Source of the DNA: Roseovarius sp.
Lineage (GTDB): Bacteria > Pseudomonadota > Alphaproteobacteria > Rhodobacterales > Rhodobacteraceae
NCBI GenBank assembly: GCA_021775255.1
Contig: JAJFIA010000021.1
Span: 186,001 to 250,000, forward strand
Direction: 5' to 3'
DNA: 64,000 nucleotides
A program made the position numbers and the translations under genes. A model generated the notes under the pieces. That model saw nothing but the letters and a program-made list of their open reading frames with translations, did not search any database and had not been told where the DNA came from. Of the stretch, positions 1-8,424 are shown one piece after another (the first letter of the stretch is position 1; every line of letters begins with the position of its first letter).

Positions 1-482
1 TTGCCCGGATTGATCTGGAGCAACGGGCGCAGGATCAAGGCGCCACCAACCCTTCGTTTGCCGGGGTGTCGGATAATGGTACCGAGATCACATTACAGGC
101 CCGGCGCGCGCGCCCCGATCCTGAGGACATGCAGCACCTGCTGGCCAATGATGTGAGCATGCAAATGCGCCTGACATCCGGGGTGATCATTGATATTACC
201 TCGGATAATGCCGATATGCATCAAACCAGGCTGACGGCAAATCTGGATGGCAATGTGCATATGATCACCAGCACCGGGTATCAAATCCGTACCGCGACAG
301 TTTTATCGCGGCTTGACCGGGTATATGCCGAAACTCCGGGGGCCGTGACCGGCAGCAGCCCGGGGGGCGAATTCTGGGCCGGACGGATGTTTTTGGACAG
401 GGATAAGACAACCGGCCACATACATTTGCTTTTCACCGACGGCGTCAGGCTGTTATATACGCCGCAAGTAACCAAGGAATGA
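1..482 (+). CDS. lptC: LptC, LPS export protein (5' end outside window)
   Basis: LptC is the bitopic inner-membrane component that passes lipopolysaccharide from LptB2FG to LptA. The open frame enters from the left edge (frame of position 3) and ends with TGA at 480-482, so the N-terminal membrane anchor is missing here. About 160 residues are visible. They have the beta-jellyroll character of the family, with alternating short strands rich in D/N/T such as IDITSDNADMH. Assignment rests largely on context: the stop overlaps the lptA start by 4 bp (ATGA), and lptB follows with a second ATGA overlap, the canonical lptC-lptA-lptB order. Sequence conservation of LptC is low, so context carries more weight than motif. 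Confidence 0.85.
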   Translation, partial: ARIDLEQRAQDQGATNPSFAGVSDNGTEITLQARRARPDPEDMQHLLANDVSMQMRLTSGVIIDITSDNADMHQTRLTANLDGNVHMITSTGYQIRTATVLSRLDRVYAETPGAVTGSSPGGEFWAGRMFLDRDKTTGHIHLLFTDGVRLLYTPQVTKE

Positions 483-982
483 TCCCGGTGCCCCGATTTT
501 TACGCCTGTTTTTACCTGTGATCTTTGTGCTTCTGCCGGCATTTTCCGCCGCGCAGGGGGGCAAGTTTGCCTTTGGCAGCCAAAAACAGGACAGCAGCCT
601 GCCGATTGAGGTAATGGCCGATAATCTGGCGGTGAACCAGAATGAAAACACCGCCACCTTTACCGGCAATGTTTTGATCGGCCAGGGCGAAATGCGGCTT
701 GCCGCGCCGATGGTTCTGGTGATTTACCGTGCGGATAAAAGCGGCATTAGGATGCTGAAGGCCTCGGGCGGGGTAACGCTGGCCAGTGGTGAAGATGCGG
801 CCGAGGCGGCCGGCGCTGAATATAATGTTGATACCGGCAAGATTGAGATGCACGGGAACGTGCTGTTGGTACAGGGGCAAACGGTTCTTACCGGCGACAG
901 GATGTATGTGGACACCAATGCCAACACTGCGCGCATGGCCGGCCGGGTGAAAACCGTGCTTAACCAGGAGCCATCGCAATGA
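479..982 (+). CDS. lptA: LptA, periplasmic LPS transport protein
   Basis: LptA forms the periplasmic beta-jellyroll bridge that carries LPS from LptC to LptD in the outer membrane. The 167-residue product starts with a clear Sec signal peptide (basic MIPVPRFLR, hydrophobic LFLPVIFVLLPAF, cleavage near SAAQ). The OstA-like domain follows, with the typical strand pattern IEVMADNLAVNQNENTATF, then a repeated 'GNVLIGQGEMRL / GNVLLVQGQTVL' motif near residues 61-75 and 124-135. Length is normal. It overlaps lptC and lptB by ATGA at both ends, so the three are almost certainly translationally coupled in one operon. Confidence 0.9.
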   Translation: MIPVPRFLRLFLPVIFVLLPAFSAAQGGKFAFGSQKQDSSLPIEVMADNLAVNQNENTATFTGNVLIGQGEMRLAAPMVLVIYRADKSGIRMLKASGGVTLASGEDAAEAAGAEYNVDTGKIEMHGNVLLVQGQTVLTGDRMYVDTNANTARMAGRVKTVLNQEPSQ

Positions 983-1749
983 GCAAACCCGATCTTCATA
1001 TCGCCCATGAAAACACCGGGCCTGATAATGCCGGTCTCAAGGTTGATAACCTGCGCAAGGGCTATAAAAAACGGGTTGTGATCCGGGATGTATCGCTAAG
1101 CCTGAAACAGGGCGAGGTGGTGGCGCTTTTGGGGCCGAATGGCTCGGGTAAGACCACCTGTTTTTATGCCATTGCCGGGCTGATCAACCCCGAGGGCGGG
1201 CATGTCTCGATTGACGGGCGCGATGTGACCAACCTTCCGATGTATCGCCGGGCGCGGCTGGGCATTGGCTATCTGCCACAGGAAATGTCAATTTTCCGGG
1301 GCATGAATGTAGAAGACAACATCATGGCAATCCTCGATATTTCCATCCGTGATCACCATAAACGCCGTGAACGTCTGGAAGAGCTGCTGTCGGAGTTTTC
1401 GATCGAGCATCTGCGCCGCGCCCCGGCCATGGCCCTCTCGGGTGGTGAGCGTCGCAGGGTTGAAATTGCCCGCTCATTGGCCGCCGATCCTAAATACCTG
1501 TTATTGGATGAGCCCTTCGCCGGGGTTGATCCCATATCGGTGGATGATATCCGGCATCTGGTGGCGGATCTGAAAAAGCGCGGCATCGGCGTTTTGATCA
1601 CCGATCACAATGTGCGCGAAACTTTGGAGATTGTTGATAAGGCCTATATTCTGCATGATGGTAAGGTTCTGATGTCAGGCACGCCGGATGATGTTGTGGA
1701 AAATGAAAACGTGCGCCGGGTCTATCTGGGCGACAGTTTCAGGATTTGA
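979..1749 (+). CDS. lptB: LptB, LPS export ABC transporter ATPase
   Basis: LptB is the cytoplasmic ATPase that powers LPS extraction by LptB2FG. The 256-residue protein has Walker A GPNGSGKTT (about residues 52-60), a Q-loop around YLPQEMSIF, the ABC signature LSGGERRRVE, Walker B YLLLDEPFAGVDP and the switch His in LITDHNVRE; all catalytic residues are present. The 'RRARLGIGYLPQEMSIFRGMNVEDN' region is typical of LptB rather than LivF-type ATPases. It is the last gene of the lpt cluster. In Escherichia coli rpoN follows at this place, whereas here the next gene is hpf after a 250-bp spacer, an arrangement common in Rhodobacterales. Confidence 0.95.
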   Translation: MSKPDLHIAHENTGPDNAGLKVDNLRKGYKKRVVIRDVSLSLKQGEVVALLGPNGSGKTTCFYAIAGLINPEGGHVSIDGRDVTNLPMYRRARLGIGYLPQEMSIFRGMNVEDNIMAILDISIRDHHKRRERLEELLSEFSIEHLRRAPAMALSGGERRRVEIARSLAADPKYLLLDEPFAGVDPISVDDIRHLVADLKKRGIGVLITDHNVRETLEIVDKAYILHDGKVLMSGTPDDVVENENVRRVYLGDSFRI

Positions 1750-1808
1750 TAAAACCCCCTGCATTCATTCATATAACTTTTGAGTTACGTTACCAAACCG
1801 CATTGACA

Positions 1809-1836
1809 TTGGTCGCTGAATTCGCATCAATATAAT
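1809..1836 (+). promoter_or_regulatory. Possible sigma70-type promoter for hpf
   Basis: A perfect -10 hexamer TATAAT lies at 1831-1836. A -35-like TTGGTC lies at 1809-1814, giving a 16-bp spacer. A perfect TTGACA at 1803-1808 is 22 bp from the -10, too far for a standard promoter. The site is about 165 bp upstream of the hpf start and would give a long leader that includes the hairpin at 1929-1982. Predicted from sequence only. Confidence 0.4.
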
Positions 1837-1928
1837 GTATGACGATTGCAAATCTCGTGCTGCCCCTGAAATGGCCCCTGCATTATGGGCCGGGTTCTGA
1901 GCAAGCTGAACAAACGTCAATTTTCCTT

Positions 1929-1982
1929 ATCCGGTCCTGAGCGAAAGGCACGGCCTTTCCGCGCTCAAACCCAATGCCGGAT
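1929..1982 (+). promoter_or_regulatory. Nested hairpin in the hpf leader
   Basis: An outer arm ATCCGG (1929-1934) pairs with CCGGAT (1977-1982). Inside it GAGCG (1939-1943) pairs with CGCTC (1962-1966) and AAAGGC (1944-1949) with GCCTTT (1953-1958) around an ACG loop. The structure ends about 20 nt before the hpf start codon, just ahead of its ribosome binding site AGGAG (near 1992). It has no T-run, so it is not an intrinsic terminator. It may affect translation or stability of the stress-regulated hpf message. Confidence 0.45.
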
Positions 1983-2001
1983 GTAAATAACAGGAGACAA
2001 A

Positions 2002-2565
2002 ATGCGCTATCAAATCACCGGAAAACACATCGATATCGGCAACGCCCTGCAGCAGCATGTAAAGGATGAACTTGGCTCGATCATAGCGAAATACGCCGAA
2101 CGGCCGACGGATGCGCAGGTGATTTTCTCAAGAAACGCGAGCGAATTTGCCTGTGAAACCATTGTGCATCTCTCCACCGGCCTGACAGCGCAGGCGCGTG
2201 CCCATGCCCATGAAATTTACGCCGCGTTTGAGCAGTGCTGCGAGAAAATGGACAAGCAATTACGCCGCTACAAACGCCGCCTCAAGGATCATCACCGCGA
2301 CCGCACTGAACCGGTTGAACATCTTGGCGCATCCACCTATATCCTCGCCTCGGATAGCAAGGAACCCGAATCAGAGCCGGAAAGCCTGCAACCTGTAATT
2401 GTTGCCGAGATGGAAACGAAAATACCGTCATTGTCTGTTGGCGAAGCCGTAATGCAAATGGAATTGGCAGGTGCCCCGGTGCTTGTTTTCCGGAACGAAG
2501 GAAAGGCGGGATTGAACGTGGTGTATCGCCGGGATGACGGCAACATCGGCTGGATTGATCCCTGA
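2002..2565 (+). CDS. hpf: Long-form ribosome hibernation promoting factor
   Basis: HPF (RaiA/YfiA family) dimerises 70S ribosomes into inactive 100S particles in starvation. The 187-residue length is that of the long form. Residues 1-100 are the S30AE ribosome-binding domain (MRYQITGKHIDIGNALQQHVKDEL, with basic KQLRRYKRRLKDHH closing it). A charged linker follows, then a C-terminal dimerisation domain from about residue 128 (SLSVGEAVMQMELAGAPVLVFRN ... LNVVYRRDDGNIGWIDP). The start has a good AGGAG Shine-Dalgarno 5-8 nt upstream. It sits between lptB and ptsN, as in many Proteobacteria where ptsN-hpf are linked to nitrogen and stress control. Confidence 0.93.
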   Translation: MRYQITGKHIDIGNALQQHVKDELGSIIAKYAERPTDAQVIFSRNASEFACETIVHLSTGLTAQARAHAHEIYAAFEQCCEKMDKQLRRYKRRLKDHHRDRTEPVEHLGASTYILASDSKEPESEPESLQPVIVAEMETKIPSLSVGEAVMQMELAGAPVLVFRNEGKAGLNVVYRRDDGNIGWIDP

Positions 2566-2619
2566 AATCCCGGCGCTTTGACGCATCTGCGTTGGCCCGG
2601 ATGGAGTGACGCAAAACAA

Positions 2620-3084
2620 ATGGAAATGCCTATGATCCTCAAGCCCGAGGCGGTGCGTGTTTTATCAGCCGCAACCAGCAAAAAACGCCTGTTTCATGAG
2701 CTGGGCGGCATTGCCGAACTGGCTTATGGCGTTAAACAATCCGATGCCATTGACGCCTTGCAGGAACGTGAAAGCCTTGGGCCGACGGGCGTGGGGCATG
2801 GTGTAGCACTGCCGCACGCACGGCTTGAGGGGCTTGATGAGGTTGTCGGCGCATTGGTATTGCTTGAAAAGCCGATAGATTTTGATGCGGTCGACCGGCA
2901 GCCCGTGGATCTGGCTTTTGCGCTTTTTGCGCCAAGTGATGCCGGGGTTGAGCATCTCAAGGCGCTGGCGCTGGTTTCACGCACCCTGCGCAACCCGGCC
3001 ATTTGCGCCAAGCTACGGGCCAATAGCGATCCGGCCACGCTTTATACCATCGTCACCGAAACCAAGGTGGTTCAGGCGGCTTAA
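2620..3084 (+). CDS. ptsN: PtsN, nitrogen-PTS EIIA protein
   Basis: EIIA-Ntr is the terminal phospho-acceptor of the nitrogen-related phosphotransferase system and regulates potassium transport and other targets. The EIIA type-2 fold is evident: the active-site region GVGHGVALPHARLEG contains the phosphorylated His (PHAR), followed by KPIDFDAVDRQPVDLAFALFAP. The frame is open from 2578, but I place the start at the ATG at 2620 (MEMPMILKPEAVRVL), which matches usual family lengths of about 154 residues. ATGs at 2626 and 2632 are alternatives, and GGAG at 2603-2606 is a weak, distant ribosome binding site. It lies 54 bp after hpf, probably co-transcribed. Confidence 0.92.
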   Translation: MEMPMILKPEAVRVLSAATSKKRLFHELGGIAELAYGVKQSDAIDALQERESLGPTGVGHGVALPHARLEGLDEVVGALVLLEKPIDFDAVDRQPVDLAFALFAPSDAGVEHLKALALVSRTLRNPAICAKLRANSDPATLYTIVTETKVVQAA

Positions 3085-3096
3085 GAGCGCAATTCT

Positions 3097-4524
3097 TTAT
3101 GCCCAGCTTTGAAAGCCAAACATCAGGTAATCGCGCTGATAAATGCTTTTTGCCAGCGCCTCGATCCTGTCGTTGTAAATATCTTTTAACGCAAACGGGC
3201 GATCTTCAGCCGGTATTTGCGGGGGCGTTGCATTTTCAATGCCAATCCCATGCGCCAGTGCTGGCAAACTTTCCGCCATATCAGGCTCACGGATGATCTC
3301 ATCCGGCAGGCAAAACTGTGCCATTCCCTGCAAAATCGCGGTTTGCGTGGCCCAATGCGCATCAACCCGCACGCTTGTCTGGCCTGCAAGATTGGCGCGC
3401 AGGAATTCCAGAAATGCAACAAACGCCTGTTGATGCGCGTCCAGATCATATTCTGCATCCGGCAGGCGCCCCGGCAGCGGCAGCTTGTAGAAATTGCGCA
3501 ATCTTTTCCGGATCGCGGAATATGAGCCCGGCCCGGTTTGCAGGATTTTATCGCAAAACGCCCGGTGGGCCCGCGCAACCGGATGACTCAGCACCGTAAA
3601 ACTGCGATGCCCGGGATGTTGCTGTTTCCATTGCCGTAACGCCTGTTGCGTGAGGCCCGTGAGCACCCCCCCCTGATTCGCATCATCAAGTCCCGCCATC
3701 CAGGCACCAACCTCATCCACCGGCCCGGATTGGATGGGCATATACAAAAGCGGCGCCTTTGCGGCCAAAACAAACCCCGGTACGGCAGGCCCGCGCCGGG
3801 GCTCAAGATTGGGCGTGCGGGAAATATCAAACCGGTCAAACCCCATCAGTGCCGTTTGCATATCCGCAAAATTTGAAACCTTATCCTTCAACCCGCCGGG
3901 ATTTTGTTTTTTGAGCCGGGCATCCAGCCTGTCCAACAGCTCATCCGAGCCAAGATAACGCGACAGGCCATTGATCATCTCAAGACTGTGCAGATCCTCA
4001 TATGTCAGATAAAAGGCGGTTTGCCCCGCGGCCTGAAGCCTTGATTTCAATACCTGCTGAAATTCCTGCAACCGGTTGAAATAACGCTCAAATTCATCCG
4101 CATCGAACATGATCTTACTATCTTTGCGGCGCTTGACATTGGTAAGTTTCCACTGCCCGGTTTCGCGGGCAATCTTCAGGGAAACATAGCTGTCAACCGG
4201 GTTTCTGGTCAGGATGATCTTGGCGCAGCGCGGATCATCGACACAAGGCTCAAGCACCCTTGGATCATGATCATGAAAATACCGAAAACCACCAAGCGCA
4301 GGCCCGTTTGATTTAATCTTGTCAATCACCAGAAAGGGATCCGCCTCGCGCATTTCCGCTGTAATGCCCAACAGCTCGGTTTCATTGGGATAGCCGATGA
4401 AATTGGGGTTGAACGCCTCACCGAAACATTCAAATCCGGCAAAACTGTTGATGTGGCTTTCAAGCAGGTTTGAGCCGGTGCGCATATCGGCAAACACCAC
4501 GAAATAATCAAACGGGGCTGTCAT
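3097..4524 (-). CDS. Sulfotransferase-family protein with two sulfotransferase-like halves
   Basis: This 475-residue protein would transfer sulfate from PAPS to a carbohydrate, probably a cell-surface glycan. The N-terminal half has a 5'-phosphosulfate-binding loop variant (DMRTGSNLLES, residues 13-23) and a 3'-phosphate motif (RNPVDSYVSLKIA, 107-119), as in NodH-like enzymes of Rhodobacterales. Around residues 308-328 a second motif of the carbohydrate-sulfotransferase type appears (SHPVARAHRAFCDKI), but I see no second intact P-loop, so the C-terminal half may be a degenerate or accessory copy. Usual single-domain members are about 250-300 residues. It is the last gene of the glycan operon, 5 bp after the branching-type glycosyltransferase. 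Confidence 0.75.
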   Translation of the reverse strand: MTAPFDYFVVFADMRTGSNLLESHINSFAGFECFGEAFNPNFIGYPNETELLGITAEMREADPFLVIDKIKSNGPALGGFRYFHDHDPRVLEPCVDDPRCAKIILTRNPVDSYVSLKIARETGQWKLTNVKRRKDSKIMFDADEFERYFNRLQEFQQVLKSRLQAAGQTAFYLTYEDLHSLEMINGLSRYLGSDELLDRLDARLKKQNPGGLKDKVSNFADMQTALMGFDRFDISRTPNLEPRRGPAVPGFVLAAKAPLLYMPIQSGPVDEVGAWMAGLDDANQGGVLTGLTQQALRQWKQQHPGHRSFTVLSHPVARAHRAFCDKILQTGPGSYSAIRKRLRNFYKLPLPGRLPDAEYDLDAHQQAFVAFLEFLRANLAGQTSVRVDAHWATQTAILQGMAQFCLPDEIIREPDMAESLPALAHGIGIENATPPQIPAEDRPFALKDIYNDRIEALAKSIYQRDYLMFGFQSWA

Positions 4525-4529
4525 ATGGG

Positions 4530-6227
4530 CTATTTCACCTGATAGGTTTTGCGTTTGGGTTGTGGCGTATCAGCCGGATCGCCCGGCATTGGAAAATCCC
4601 CCATCATATAGGGGTGCATACCCTGGTTTTTCAGCTTTTGCAGGAAGTCGCCAAACCCCGTCAGATCGGCCATTTTGGGAACTTCTGTAACAACAGTGCT
4701 GTCTTTAAGGCTGATCTCATTGATAATTGCCTGAAGCGGCTCCATCGGGGCTTTGATAAAATCGGCCAATGTCCAGACCCGCAGCCTTGCTTTGGACCAG
4801 CTCGATTGCAGAATTTCCATATGCTTGATCTCTGCCAGTTGGTGCCGCGCGGCCACACCGCGGATGTCATCAAAATCACGGCCAGACAGAAACAGCGGAA
4901 CCGCCCACGCCCCGGTGATGACCGAGATATGCGCATTCGGGTCTTTGGCCATTGGCCAGCTTATTTTTTGCCGGTCGCGCGGCCCGAACTGAAAACACTG
5001 ACGTTCGCCCCGTGTGTTCCAGATCAGGCTGGCAAGAAAGGCCGTTGGATTATAATCGCGCAATTTCGCACTATCGCAAAGCGCGCCACTGATAACCGTC
5101 TTGCCATCGGCAAATTCCGCCCTTTGCCGGGCAAATAAATGGCCGTGTATTCTTGCGCCTGTGGCCTTGCTCAGCCAGGTTTCAAAATCTTCAAACAGAT
5201 CGCCAAAGCCTTCCAGTACGGAATAGGGCGCACAGGTAAGGCTGTTTATCTTGTCCTCAATCGGAAAGCGGCTTTGCATGTAAAGCCCGGGGCGGCCATG
5301 GGTCCGGCGATTGACTGCGGTGGCAAAGATATGATCAATCTTGCCGGGGTTCGGTTCTGTCCGGCTCATGGCGTGGGCCTGATCCGTCAGGAAAGCATCA
5401 TAAAGCGCCTGCGCCCGGGGCCAGATTTTGCGGGCAACAAAACAATCTGATCGCCTGAGCAATTGCAGATGATCATCATAAAAAACATGCGGTTTACCCT
5501 GATAATCAAACTTTGACAGGGTCAGTGAGCGGCTTTCGATCTTGTTTGAGTATTTCCGGGCCAGGGTTTGGAAATAGCTTTCATCGGGGATCCAGACCTT
5601 GCTGAAATATTTGTCATAGACCTGCCGGTTTGGGTCTTGCAGGATGGCCGACAGGGTGGCGCGTGTCAGGCACCACCATTGCGAGCCCATATGCGGATCA
5701 ATGCCATCGGGGATCTTGCGTTTGAAGCCCAGACGCCGTTGCAGGGCGACATATTTATCAAATAACTTTCGGCGCTTGCGCCATGAAAACGGGAACCGCA
5801 TGGTAAAGCGTTCGCTGTCAAGCCCGCCAATGGTCCAGGGCACATCGGCGGTGGTGGCGGATTCGATGAAATCCGTTTGCGGGCGCGCGTCAAGGTAATC
5901 CAGCAATTCCTGCACCGGTCTGAGCGGCAGGCACGAGCCGGACGCCAGATAGACATGGCGCACATCCTCATAGCTGTCCAGCATGACCTGTGCGGCGCTT
6001 TGCGTTGCCGCAACCAGCCCCCAGGTGCCCCATTCACAGCAAAAGCGTTTGCTGAACCGAACTTCAGGCAGATCCGACAATGCGGTAACAAACGCAGTAT
6101 ATTCCGTATCCGGCACCCGGCAATCAACATGGATCACCAGCGGGCACCCTGACGCCGCCCAGTGCCGCGCCAACTGTTCGGCGCGGTCAAAGGCCGTATG
6201 GACCAGCATGACAATACCCGTTCGCAT
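4530..6227 (-). CDS. GT14 branching-type glycosyltransferase with DUF5927-like C-terminus
   Basis: The N-terminal ~260 residues match the core-2/I-branching beta-1,6-N-acetylglucosaminyltransferase family. They start MRTGIVMLVHTAFDRAEQL, then carry 'VIHVDCRVPDTEY', 'VYLASGSCLPLRP', 'HMGSQWWCLTRATLSAIL' and 'KVWIPDESYFQTLARKY', the family landmarks for donor and acceptor binding. The remaining ~300 residues form a second region that in Rhodobacterales proteins is classed as DUF5927; its function is unknown to me. Total length 565. There is no signal peptide or membrane segment, so it should act in the cytoplasm on a lipid- or nucleotide-linked acceptor. It is flanked by a sulfotransferase and two related glycosyltransferases on the same strand with gaps of 5 and 17 bp. 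Confidence 0.8.
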   Translation of the reverse strand: MRTGIVMLVHTAFDRAEQLARHWAASGCPLVIHVDCRVPDTEYTAFVTALSDLPEVRFSKRFCCEWGTWGLVAATQSAAQVMLDSYEDVRHVYLASGSCLPLRPVQELLDYLDARPQTDFIESATTADVPWTIGGLDSERFTMRFPFSWRKRRKLFDKYVALQRRLGFKRKIPDGIDPHMGSQWWCLTRATLSAILQDPNRQVYDKYFSKVWIPDESYFQTLARKYSNKIESRSLTLSKFDYQGKPHVFYDDHLQLLRRSDCFVARKIWPRAQALYDAFLTDQAHAMSRTEPNPGKIDHIFATAVNRRTHGRPGLYMQSRFPIEDKINSLTCAPYSVLEGFGDLFEDFETWLSKATGARIHGHLFARQRAEFADGKTVISGALCDSAKLRDYNPTAFLASLIWNTRGERQCFQFGPRDRQKISWPMAKDPNAHISVITGAWAVPLFLSGRDFDDIRGVAARHQLAEIKHMEILQSSWSKARLRVWTLADFIKAPMEPLQAIINEISLKDSTVVTEVPKMADLTGFGDFLQKLKNQGMHPYMMGDFPMPGDPADTPQPKRKTYQVK

Positions 6228-6244
6228 GGCCTACCTTTCCTTTT

Positions 6245-7255
6245 TCATGCCCAGTTACCCTTTGACATCAACCCAAGAATATCCAGTTGCCGCCAGTTTA
6301 TATACTTTTCCGAAGACTTGCACCAAAGCCCTGAATTTTCAGACCCATTTTCAGCATAGGCCTTATATTCAATGCTGCCGGAATAATGTTGACCGCGGCT
6401 TAATTCTTCATCCGCCTTTTCCGGGAACATGTTCAGAAACTTGGCATGAAGCAGTATACCGCTGGCCCGTTCGCCGCCCCATTCATCATAAACCAGATTA
6501 AGCCCCCGCGGCAGCAATGTATGGGTTGAACTGATATAGGTGTAATTTTTGTGCCATTTGACCAAAGGGATCTTGTTGAGCGCCGGGGCCTGTTTCGGCT
6601 TGTCACGGAAAAACACCCGCGCCCGCGGCCCGCCTTGTATCCAGAGATTTCCCAAAAGCTTGTTTTTTGTAATGGTGTAATTGCCGGGATCAAACCATGG
6701 GGCAATTTCAATCGGGTTTTGTCCCGGCTTATAGGGCTGCGCATCAAACCCGCCCCTTGGGTACATATCCAACAGCATCGCCCCGAATGAGCGCACCTGC
6801 GTGGCATCCAGCCAATCGGTCAAAGCCCGGATCGGCCGGGTATCGCAAAACGGATAGATAAACAGCTCATCAGGATCAACCACCAGCGTCCAGTGCCCGT
6901 GGCCGTATTTCCGTTGCAGCCAGTTCAGCCAATCCACACCAAACCCGGCCTTCTTATAGCTCGCTGTAGTGGACCAAAGCGATACATCTTCCTGCGCGCC
7001 AAGGTAGTCACGGCTGCCATCATCGCTGTCATTATCGACCATCAGGAAATGCGAAATGCCCATATCGCGATAGTAGCTCAGGAAATAGGGCAGGCGGATG
7101 TTTTCATTGCGCAAGGTTGAGAACAGAAGAATATCACCGGGCCTGATTTTCGCGGTTCTGTCCACCACCGGCTTGAGCTCAAGACGCTTGCGCCAGGCAC
7201 GGATCATCATGCGTTTACGGCGCAGGCGCATCCGATATGATTGCCTTAAACTCAA
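6245..7255 (-). CDS. Glycosyltransferase (Glyco_tranf_2_4 type), copy 1
   Basis: A 336-residue cytoplasmic glycosyltransferase. The core resembles the GT2-like family that includes Glyco_tranf_2_4: 'FSTLRNENIRLPYFLSYYRDMGISHFLMVDNDSDDGSRDYL' carries the nucleotide-sugar region with its DNDSDDG, and 'WTLVVDPDELFIYP' the DxD-type metal site. The N-terminus is very basic (RLRRKRMMIRAWRKRL). It is clearly paralogous to the next gene (7356-8378), sharing the same block order throughout, so the two arose by tandem duplication. Sugar specificity cannot be read from sequence. It is part of the minus-strand glycan operon. Confidence 0.8.
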   Translation of the reverse strand: MSLRQSYRMRLRRKRMMIRAWRKRLELKPVVDRTAKIRPGDILLFSTLRNENIRLPYFLSYYRDMGISHFLMVDNDSDDGSRDYLGAQEDVSLWSTTASYKKAGFGVDWLNWLQRKYGHGHWTLVVDPDELFIYPFCDTRPIRALTDWLDATQVRSFGAMLLDMYPRGGFDAQPYKPGQNPIEIAPWFDPGNYTITKNKLLGNLWIQGGPRARVFFRDKPKQAPALNKIPLVKWHKNYTYISSTHTLLPRGLNLVYDEWGGERASGILLHAKFLNMFPEKADEELSRGQHYSGSIEYKAYAENGSENSGLWCKSSEKYINWRQLDILGLMSKGNWA

Positions 7256-7355
7256 GCTTGACCTCTACAGATTTGATTTATGATTGCATCACTCAGGACA
7301 CATCTGATCCTTAAAGTTGTCTTTTATCGGGCGCAATCGGGGCCGCGCCCTTTTT

Positions 7356-8378
7356 TCATACCCAATTTCCTTTTGACATCAGCCCCATAGCTTCAAGTTG
7401 CCGCCAGTTGATCAATCTGGTCGAGGCCTCGCACCACAGATCGGGATTGCCTGCCAGATCATCATAATAGCCGTCATAAAGCGCGTTATTGGCAAAATGT
7501 TCGCCGCGCTTCTTCTCTTCATTTGATTTTTCAATCACCATCGGCAGGAATTTCGTATGCAGCAAGACGCCCGACATCTTCTCGCCGCCCTGATCATCAT
7601 AGACATGGTTCAGGCGTACAGGCAAAAGCGAATGGGTTGAGCTGACATAGGCATAACGCCGGTTCCATTTCACCAAAGGCGTTTTGCTCAGGGTGGGCGC
7701 GCGGCGCGGATCATCGGCAAAAAACCGGCGCGCCCGGACGCCGCCCTGTATCCAAAGGTTATCAAGTTTTGGCTGGCGCTGGATCATGTAATTGCCGCCG
7801 TCAAACCAGCCAAGTATTGCAAAGGGATCATCGCCGGGCTGATAGGCCTGATCGCTGAGCCGCCCTTTGGGATACATATCCAGCATCAGCGCCCCGAAAG
7901 ATCTGCACCGGTTTTGCTCAAGCCAGCTTACAAGCGCCTGCAAGGGGCGGGTATCGTGATGCGGGTAGACAAATATCTCATCGGCATCCAGCGTTAGGCA
8001 CCAATGATCATGGGCATGGCGGATTTGCAGCCATGTCAGCCAATCCACACCGAATCGAGAAAGGCGATAACTGTGGCGCGTAGACCAGAGCGACACATCC
8101 GGCTGCCGGGCCAGATAACCCTGGGTGCCGTCATCACTATCATTATCGACGATCAGAAAATGCCCGATCCCCAGCTTGCGGTGATGATCAAGGAAATGCG
8201 GCAGGCGGATGATTTCATTGCGCATGGTCGAGGCCAGCAGAATATCACCCGGGGCAATCTGTGCGGTGCGGTCCTGTACCGGCCTGAGTTGCCGCCGTTT
8301 GCGCAAAGCCCGAAACAGCAACCTGCGCCGCTTCCACCGCAGGCGATAGGCAAGTGCAAGATTTCCTGATCTAGACAT
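7356..8378 (-). CDS. Glycosyltransferase (Glyco_tranf_2_4 type), copy 2
   Basis: This is a 340-residue paralogue of the preceding glycosyltransferase. Shared blocks include 'DRTAQIAPGDILLASTMRNEIIRLPHFL', 'GIGHFLIVDNDSDDGTQGYL', 'FGVDWLTWLQ', 'LDADEIFVYPHHDTRPL', 'RSFGALMLDMYPKGR' and the C-terminal 'LINWRQLEAMGLMSKGNW'. The metal-binding acidic motif LDADE replaces VDPDE of the other copy. Between the two lies a 100-bp gap, much wider than elsewhere in the operon. Located between galE and copy 1, it probably adds a sugar derived from UDP-glucose or UDP-galactose to a surface polysaccharide, an inference from the galU-galE neighbours. Confidence 0.8.
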   Translation of the reverse strand: MSRSGNLALAYRLRWKRRRLLFRALRKRRQLRPVQDRTAQIAPGDILLASTMRNEIIRLPHFLDHHRKLGIGHFLIVDNDSDDGTQGYLARQPDVSLWSTRHSYRLSRFGVDWLTWLQIRHAHDHWCLTLDADEIFVYPHHDTRPLQALVSWLEQNRCRSFGALMLDMYPKGRLSDQAYQPGDDPFAILGWFDGGNYMIQRQPKLDNLWIQGGVRARRFFADDPRRAPTLSKTPLVKWNRRYAYVSSTHSLLPVRLNHVYDDQGGEKMSGVLLHTKFLPMVIEKSNEEKKRGEHFANNALYDGYYDDLAGNPDLWCEASTRLINWRQLEAMGLMSKGNWV

Positions 8379-8424
8379 AAGTCATAACGCCTGTTTGCCA
8401 TCGCCTTTGCTGTTGAAAGTGGTG

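Noticed and set aside
1803-1836. Promoter using the perfect TTGACA at 1803 with TATAAT at 1831
   Set aside because: The spacer would be 22 bp, outside the normal 16-18; the TTGGTC alternative was reported instead.
7329-7356. GGGCGC...GCGCCC hairpin followed by TTTTTT on the plus strand
   Set aside because: Looks like an intrinsic terminator, but no plus-strand gene precedes it and the minus strand has no T-run; probably chance or an antisense stop.
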